DNA from: Paenibacillus roseus
GTDB taxonomy: Bacteria > Bacillota > Bacilli > Paenibacillales > Paenibacillaceae
Reading direction: 5' to 3'
DNA: 64,000 nucleotides
NCBI RefSeq assembly: GCF_016424485.1
Contig: NZ_JAELUP010000103.1
Location: 724,772-788,771 of the forward strand
The position numbers and the translations under genes are program-made. The notes under the pieces are model-generated. The model worked only from the letters and a program-made list of their open reading frames with translations, searched no databases and was not told where the DNA came from. This document shows positions 59,726 through 64,000 of the stretch, piece by piece (within the stretch, counting starts at the first letter, position 1; each line of letters opens with the position of its first letter).

Positions 59726-59755
59726 ATTATAGCATTCTATGTAAAGGATTTCCAA
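59726..59755 (-). promoter_or_regulatory. Promoter of the solute-binding protein gene
   Basis: On the minus strand TTGGAA (59755-59750), an 18-base spacer and a perfect TATAAT (59731-59726) lie about 70 bases before the GTG start. Confidence 0.6.
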
Positions 59756-59803
59756 ATTGATTCCCTTAAATTTATCTTAAAATTTGCTGAATTATATTTA
59801 AGT

Positions 59804-60553
59804 TTATTCAAGCAATGTTGTCAGCCCGATCATCGTTATGGTACCGACAATGAAAGCAATGGTGGCAGGAATTTCATTGCCGTCCCCGTGGCTCTCGGGG
59901 ATCAGTTCTTTGTACACGACATACAGCATGGCGCCGCCTGCAAAGGCAAGTCCGTACGGAATAAGGAAATCCAACCTGGATGCGAACAGATAGCCAGCTA
60001 CGCTGGCCAGCCACTCCGTAGAAGCGATAAGCACAGAATAGAGGAGGGCCAAACTTCTGGAAGTACCTTGCGTAATGAGGAACAGAGCAACAAGGAACCC
60101 TTCAGGCACGTTTTGCAAACCGATTGCAAGGGTGACCAGCCATCCGAGGTCTGTATCTTTGGAAGCCAAACTGACTCCTGTGGAAAGTCCTTCCGGGAGA
60201 TTATGCAGCACCATCGCCATTAGAAGCAGGGAGTAGCGACTGCCATTGGAGGGTGGAGCCAGTCTTTGGGACTTGTTGAGGGAATGGTCAGGATCAGCAT
60301 GGGGGATGTAAAGCTCCAGTACGGTCAGCAGCAGTGTGCCGAGCAAAATTCCTGCTGTGAGCACATATATATTGGATAGGCGAAGCGCAGAAGGAATTAA
60401 CCCGTAGGTGGAAGCGGCCACCATAATGCCTGCTGCATAGGCAAGCAAAATATCTTTGCCGCGGTGAGAAACATGCTTGAACAGGAGCGCTGGCAAAGCG
60501 CCTAGCACCGTGCAAACAGATGCGGCTACAGATAACTGCACAAAATCGTTCAT
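59804..60553 (-). CDS. ZIP-family divalent metal permease
   Basis: A 249-residue membrane protein with eight likely segments and both ZIP metal motifs: HNLPEGLSTGVSL (about 137) and NVPEGFLVALF (about 168; Asn replaces the first His, as in many bacterial members). A short loop HADPDHSL may bind metal. It imports Zn, Fe or related ions in most ZIP proteins. The start at 60553 is set by CGGAGGATAACC; a longer in-frame start adds 56 unconserved residues. It lies near the zinc/cadmium ATPase, but no shared regulation is visible. Confidence 0.9.
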   Translation of the reverse strand: MNDFVQLSVAASVCTVLGALPALLFKHVSHRGKDILLAYAAGIMVAASTYGLIPSALRLSNIYVLTAGILLGTLLLTVLELYIPHADPDHSLNKSQRLAPPSNGSRYSLLLMAMVLHNLPEGLSTGVSLASKDTDLGWLVTLAIGLQNVPEGFLVALFLITQGTSRSLALLYSVLIASTEWLASVAGYLFASRLDFLIPYGLAFAGGAMLYVVYKELIPESHGDGNEIPATIAFIVGTITMIGLTTLLE

Positions 60554-60687
60554 GGTTATCCTCCGGCACTTGAGATATACCAGATTATATTGTACAAGTC
60601 CCTGTTTCATGCCCAAAAACAAGAACAGCAGCCGATTTCGATGCATGTGGAAGTATGCAATATCGACTGGCAACGGGAATGTGAAGC

Positions 60688-60716
60688 AGCCTCTTATCCA
60701 CGTCGGACAAGAGGCT
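60688..60716 (-). terminator. Hairpin terminator after the GH18 gene
   Basis: AGCCTCTTATCC / GGACAAGAGGCT (12 pairs, one mismatch) with a 5-base loop lies 33 bases past the stop; no T run. Confidence 0.55.
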
Positions 60717-60748
60717 ATCAAAGATTCGCAGCTTACATATAGTTGGCG

Positions 60749-62659
60749 TTATTTGTGCTGGAGCATTATCGGCCACAATTCCGGGCTATCGTAGCCCAGA
60801 CGCCACATGGCGACGCCGGCCAAACTATAGTTTTTGGCAAGCTTCAGCCGGGCTTGTACAGTCTCCGCCGTTTCAGCCCAAAATACATAGGTATACCCGT
60901 TCTTCAGATACGTATATTTGGTCTGGCTGAACTGGCTGTCATACGAGGCAAGCGCTCCGGTCTGGGCAATCAGTGAAGGAATATCCTTCATCGGTACAGC
61001 TCGGCTGGAGATGATCCGGCTCTGGCTATCAAGCTTCCATTCTCTGCTATAGAAGGGAATGCCAAGGATAAGCTTGCTGCGGGGGATACCGTAAGACAGA
61101 AATTCCTGTATGCCTTCCTCTGCCCACTTCAAACCCGATACTGAGCCTGGGGAATCGCTGCCGGACCAATACTGATCGTAAGCCATGATCATGATATAGT
61201 CGACAGAAGCGGCAAGCTTCTCACTGTCAAAGGCGGTCAAGTGGTTCCAAGACAGGCTGCCGCGCGGTACATCAATGGTAACCAGCAAATGATTGGCATG
61301 CGCTTGTTGTGCAAGCTTGGCCACGAAGGCGGAATAGGCATTCCGGTTCTTCCCGGACATCAATTCAAAATCAATATTCACTCCGGCAACACCGAGTGCA
61401 GACAGCCTGCTTACAAGGGCATCAATAAAGCGCTCCTGCGCCTTCGCATCCTTTAGAAAAGCTGTGGTAAGCGCCGCATCAAACTGGTTGTGAACAAGCG
61501 GGAGCACCTTGATGCCCTGCTGTTTGAGCTTCTGCGCGAGTACTGCATCGGAGTTGTCCGTCAGCTTCCCATCGGCGGAAGAGAGCTCAAACCAGGTTGG
61601 CGAATTGAAATCCAGCCCTTGCGTCCCGGATAATTGCGATACAATCGTGGAGGAAGCGGAAGATCCGTTCCATCCGAGATATAGAAGCTGCTTGGGATTG
61701 CTCCATATTCTACGTCCGTCTGCGTTCACGGTATAAGAGTCGGAGTATCCTGAAGCCAGTTTGATGGCGGATGATTTCAGGTGGACATAACCGAGCGATT
61801 GGCTGCCCTGCTTCACCTGCAAGTAGGGTACATTGGTCCAATAGATCTTGTTGTCTTTCACAATTTGAGTTAAAGCTGTCGATTGTGCAAATTTAACGGC
61901 GTTGTCCAAACTGAAGAAGGTTCCCAACTCGCGTCCATTTTGTAAAGCCCGGTATGGGGCAGTGGTAGAATGAACGATTAAGCCGGTCTTCAAATTGCGG
62001 ACTGCGCTTCGGGGCTTCTGATCGGCCGCAGCGATTGCATCGTACAGATAACTGTAGACTTCGCCGGAAGGCTGTTGATCGACCAGCAGCTCATAAATTG
62101 GGGCGGACTTGCGCTGCTCCTCCTTCATGGAAGCGGAAAGGTTGTCCCATACCCAACTGTTTGATACCTTGTTCATTACATGAGAGCCTGTCCATTTCGC
62201 AGCTTCTTTTTTCGCTGCCGCCAAAGTGGAGAATCCCCAGCTGTTATAGGTTTTATCTCCTTGGTAAAGCTGATAAGTCGTATAGTCGCTGTATACCCAG
62301 CCGGGCTGCTCCAAATCGCGAATATGTACGTCCTTCATCGTTTTTGCTTTGTTCAGCGCCTCGCTATACGTTCTGTATTCCCAGTCGGTGCGGCTTGTCC
62401 CATCCTGATAAACCTTGTAACGCGGGTAATTGTCCCATACCCATTCGCGTCCGTTAATCCGCTCGACATGACTGTATTCAAAGTATTTCGCATAGCCGAC
62501 GGCCTGATCTTTGGATACGAACTCCTTAAGCAGATTGTCATTTTGATATACCCGGTATGCTGTCGTACCGGCTGCTGCATGGGCGAGGGGACTGAGTCCG
62601 CTTTGAATGCCCAGCAGGAGCATCAGCGCTATCGCTGCCAACCATTTTCTACTGTTCAT
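60749..62659 (-). CDS. GH18-family glycosidase with N-terminal tandem repeats
   Basis: About 636 residues, secreted (MNSRKWLAAIALMLLLG leader, cleavage near AHAA). Residues about 30-310 are five or so units of about 50-60 residues sharing Y-x-V/L-Y-x-x-D/G...A-x-x-Y/A-A...V-W-D/S-N (YRVYQNDN, YKVYQDG, YQLYQGDK, VWDN). The GH18 barrel follows from LYLGWNGSSAS (about 325). Catalytic region AGVNIDFELM retains the D-x-E; MIMAYDQYW and AMWRLGYDSPELW are the typical later motifs. It resembles SleL/YaaH-like muropeptide glycosidases. ATG 62659 gives the cleaner signal; GTG 62674 touches the ribosome site AGGAGA, so the start is uncertain. Confidence 0.88.
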   Translation of the reverse strand: MNSRKWLAAIALMLLLGIQSGLSPLAHAAAGTTAYRVYQNDNLLKEFVSKDQAVGYAKYFEYSHVERINGREWVWDNYPRYKVYQDGTSRTDWEYRTYSEALNKAKTMKDVHIRDLEQPGWVYSDYTTYQLYQGDKTYNSWGFSTLAAAKKEAAKWTGSHVMNKVSNSWVWDNLSASMKEEQRKSAPIYELLVDQQPSGEVYSYLYDAIAAADQKPRSAVRNLKTGLIVHSTTAPYRALQNGRELGTFFSLDNAVKFAQSTALTQIVKDNKIYWTNVPYLQVKQGSQSLGYVHLKSSAIKLASGYSDSYTVNADGRRIWSNPKQLLYLGWNGSSASSTIVSQLSGTQGLDFNSPTWFELSSADGKLTDNSDAVLAQKLKQQGIKVLPLVHNQFDAALTTAFLKDAKAQERFIDALVSRLSALGVAGVNIDFELMSGKNRNAYSAFVAKLAQQAHANHLLVTIDVPRGSLSWNHLTAFDSEKLAASVDYIMIMAYDQYWSGSDSPGSVSGLKWAEEGIQEFLSYGIPRSKLILGIPFYSREWKLDSQSRIISSRAVPMKDIPSLIAQTGALASYDSQFSQTKYTYLKNGYTYVFWAETAETVQARLKLAKNYSLAGVAMWRLGYDSPELWPIMLQHK

Positions 62660-62772
62660 GCTATACTTCGCCACTCTCCTTCTATAAATCTATTACGTTA
62701 GACGCTGTCAGAAGGGGAGAGTTACTTGGGAAATATAGCCGAATAGCAGGAATATGCCCCGGATATTAAAAT

Positions 62773-62813
62773 AAGCATCAGCGCTCCTGCCAAAAGGCAG
62801 GGTACTGATGCTT
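62773..62813 (-). terminator. Terminator after the DUF2653-like gene
   Basis: Two stacked stems AAGCATCAG / CTGATGCTT and CCTGCC / GGCAGG with an AAAA loop; on the minus strand TTATTTTAAT follows. Confidence 0.85.
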
Positions 62814-62826
62814 GTTGCTTCAATAA

Positions 62827-63114
62827 CTATGAATCTGAAATTTCTGCAAAAAACTCCTCATCGTCCGCATCCAGTCGAATCTGGGAACGGAATACCCGAA
62901 GCTGGTACTGCTTGTACATATACTGCTCGACAGCTTCGAGAATATTGGATTCAACGAGGTACTGGCTGCGCTGATTGACCCACACCTCTGCCGTGAAGCC
63001 ATGCTCATCATCGATGGACAGCTCTACCTCTACAGCGGAGTATGGCACGCCTTTACGATCAGCCATATGCATAATTACAGCGTTGATCAGCTCATCGGTA
63101 AAAATTTTCATCAT
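62827..63114 (-). CDS. DUF2653 (YxcD-like) small protein
   Basis: A 95-residue acidic protein. The segment INAVIMHMADRKGVPYSAVE followed by DDEHGFTAEVWVNQRSQYL matches the Bacillus YxcD family as I remember it. No signal peptide. It begins 2 bases after the upstream gene's stop, so the two are one operon. Start may be either of two adjacent ATGs. Function unknown. Confidence 0.78.
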   Translation of the reverse strand: MMKIFTDELINAVIMHMADRKGVPYSAVEVELSIDDEHGFTAEVWVNQRSQYLVESNILEAVEQYMYKQYQLRVFRSQIRLDADDEEFFAEISDS

Positions 63115-63116
63115 AT

Positions 63117-63551
63117 TTAGAAAGGTCTCCGGTTGTCATCTACACGTTTTTTGTTATTCCGGAAGTAATTGAATATTGCGCGTATCGCAACAAACAGCAA
63201 GACGATAGCGAATACATTGATCAGCAATCCGAGAATTTCACCCATAAAGCCCATGCCGCCGAACAATCCGCCGAACATCATGCCGGCAAGTCCGCCGATC
63301 ATCAAGCCTTTCATAAATCCGCCGCCGCCGAACAGTCCGCGGTTAGCAGTAGACCCTGTCGTCGCAGCTTGCGATTTCGAAGCGGTGGAAGCATCGGATT
63401 TCTGTACATTTTCCGCAGGCTTCTTCGGCGTCTGTGTAAACCCGGAGCGGCCTGATTTCATTCCGCCTCCTCTTTTGGCATCAGCACTGTCCGGCACAGC
63501 AAAGGCAAGGAACAGTGTAAACGCCATCATAAGCAGCATCAACTTCTTCAT
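63117..63551 (-). CDS. Tim44-like secreted/membrane glycine-rich protein
   Basis: A 144-residue protein: signal peptide (MKKLMLLMMAFTLFLAFAVP, cleavage near ADA), a basic Gly/Ser/Thr-rich stretch, then a Gly-Met-rich hydrophobic region (FGGGGFMKGLMIGGLAGMMF...) and a membrane segment (about 105-128). Similar Bacillus proteins are often labelled Tim44-like, but the Tim44 domain itself is not present. AGGAGGAG upstream sets the start. Operon with the DUF2653-like gene; envelope location likely. Confidence 0.75.
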   Translation of the reverse strand: MKKLMLLMMAFTLFLAFAVPDSADAKRGGGMKSGRSGFTQTPKKPAENVQKSDASTASKSQAATTGSTANRGLFGGGGFMKGLMIGGLAGMMFGGLFGGMGFMGEILGLLINVFAIVLLFVAIRAIFNYFRNNKKRVDDNRRPF

Positions 63552-63696
63552 CTCTTTCTTCTCCTCCTAATGACATTAGATGGCATGGTTGCCGAAACAG
63601 CCGTGAACAGCAATTGATCCCTGGCGTGTTTAGCTACGTTGCCTTAACCATAGAATACGTCTAATATATAATCAGGTTTCAATTTTTTTTGAAAAT

Positions 63697-63926
63697 ATAA
63701 GAATGGCTCAAAACCAAAATTAGTGGTTGACCTCCAGGTGGAGGGGACGCTGCGAGGCAGAGGATTCTTCCGATCGCTGTTAAAGCCCGATTCCTTTATA
63801 GGATAGAGGCTAGCAGGGGGAATCGGGCTTTCAAGGCGACCACGTTCGTTTCTCCAGAATTCCTCTGCCCCTTCGCTGCTCTTTCCTCGATGTCAACCAT
63901 TAATTTTTAGGTTGAGCCATAAGAAT
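63697..63926. mobile_element. 214-bp MITE-like inverted-repeat element with 8-bp target duplication
   Basis: ATAAGAAT occurs exactly at both borders (63697-63704 and 63919-63926). Directly inside are inverted ends GGCTCAA (63705-63711) and TTGAGCC (63912-63918). Complementarity continues inward: TGGTTGAC (63724-63731) with GTCAACCA (63892-63899), GGCAGAGG (63756-63763) with CCTCTGCC (63862-63869), and a central 13-bp hairpin AAAGCCCGATTCC (63782-63794) with its complement (63819-63831). No coding capacity. Eight-base duplications and GGCTC ends suggest mobilisation by an ISL3-like transposase; that family link is inference. The DNA from 63552 to here has no gene. Confidence 0.82.
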
Positions 63927-63940
63927 TTATAAATTTTCTT

Positions 63941-64000
63941 TTTATAAATGGCTTCTATTTCTCCGCGAAACGAAGTTTTTGCCCGTCAAAGGACGGCAAA
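63941..64000. repeat. Dispersed foldable intergenic repeat, copy B (cut by window end)
   Basis: Aligns with copy A from TTTATAA(G/A)TGGCTT through GCGAAACGAAG to the inner arm. Here the inner hairpin is TTTGCCCGTC / GACGGCAAA (one bulge). The 3' outer arm is beyond the window. It begins 14 bases after the MITE-like element. Confidence 0.7.

Noticed and set aside
1..64000. CRISPR arrays, tRNA or rRNA genes
   Set aside because: No spaced direct-repeat array was seen, and no cloverleaf or rRNA-like sequence was noticed on reading; a tRNAscan or Infernal run would settle this.

Overview
The window reads as a chromosomal segment of a low-to-mid-GC, endospore-type Firmicute, most likely of the Paenibacillaceae. 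The reasons are strong AGGAGG-type ribosome binding sites, several TTG starts, many ATGA/TAATG-coupled gene pairs, a T-box leader, Bacillus-type methionine-salvage enzymes (MtnW, MtnX, MtnB, MtnE, MtnU), a dinG-tseB-dnaD-nth gene set reminiscent of Bacillus subtilis, surface proteins with SLH and copper-amine-oxidase-like domains, and a two-headed bacterial dynamin. The assignment rests on gene content and remembered family features only. I saw no rRNA, tRNA, CRISPR array, prophage or intact transposase.

Layout. 1-10.3 kb (+): end of a DinG helicase, rex, an MTA/SAH deaminase, a TseB/YpmB-like protein, a small anchored protein overlapping a short FtsH-like protease, a hydroxyacyl-CoA dehydrogenase coupled to ackA, dnaD, and an internally deleted Rpn-type nuclease remnant. 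10.3-18.3 kb (-): mtnE, then a T-box leader and a six-gene run proB-proA-proC-mtnW-mtnX-mtnB that joins proline synthesis to methionine salvage. 18.3-22.4 kb: mtnU, a LysR regulator and the divergent leuCD. 22.7-28.7 kb (+): envelope genes (amidase, GerM-like lipoprotein, large SLH protein), nth and a small unknown gene. 28.7-45.1 kb (+): a 1223-residue dynamin, a heterodimeric ABC exporter, purT with a nested hairpin leader, an SGNH hydrolase plus ABC transporter behind an SOS-box-like promoter, and parE-parC.

45.1-51.7 kb: a tiny gene, a MarR regulator, a minus-strand response regulator-RNA methyltransferase-pseudouridine synthase-CapA operon, and a divergent 7TM histidine kinase. 51.9-64 kb is more accessory: an XRE repressor with a palindromic operator, small unknown genes, araA behind two AraR-like operators, a Zn/Cd P-type ATPase with its ArsR/CadC-like repressor, a solute-binding lipoprotein, a ZIP permease, a GH18 protein with N-terminal repeats, and two small envelope-type genes.

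The most notable unexplained structures are: (i) a 214-bp inverted-repeat element at the right end with an exact 8-bp target duplication, probably a MITE; (ii) two copies of a dispersed, foldable intergenic repeat (about 52.3 kb and the window end); (iii) an FtsH-like protease without an extracytoplasmic domain, coupled to a small anchored protein that might supply one; (iv) the proline T-box apparently driving methionine salvage; (v) the hairpin that would bury the purT ribosome binding site; and (vi) the LexA-box-like palindrome lying inside a promoter spacer.
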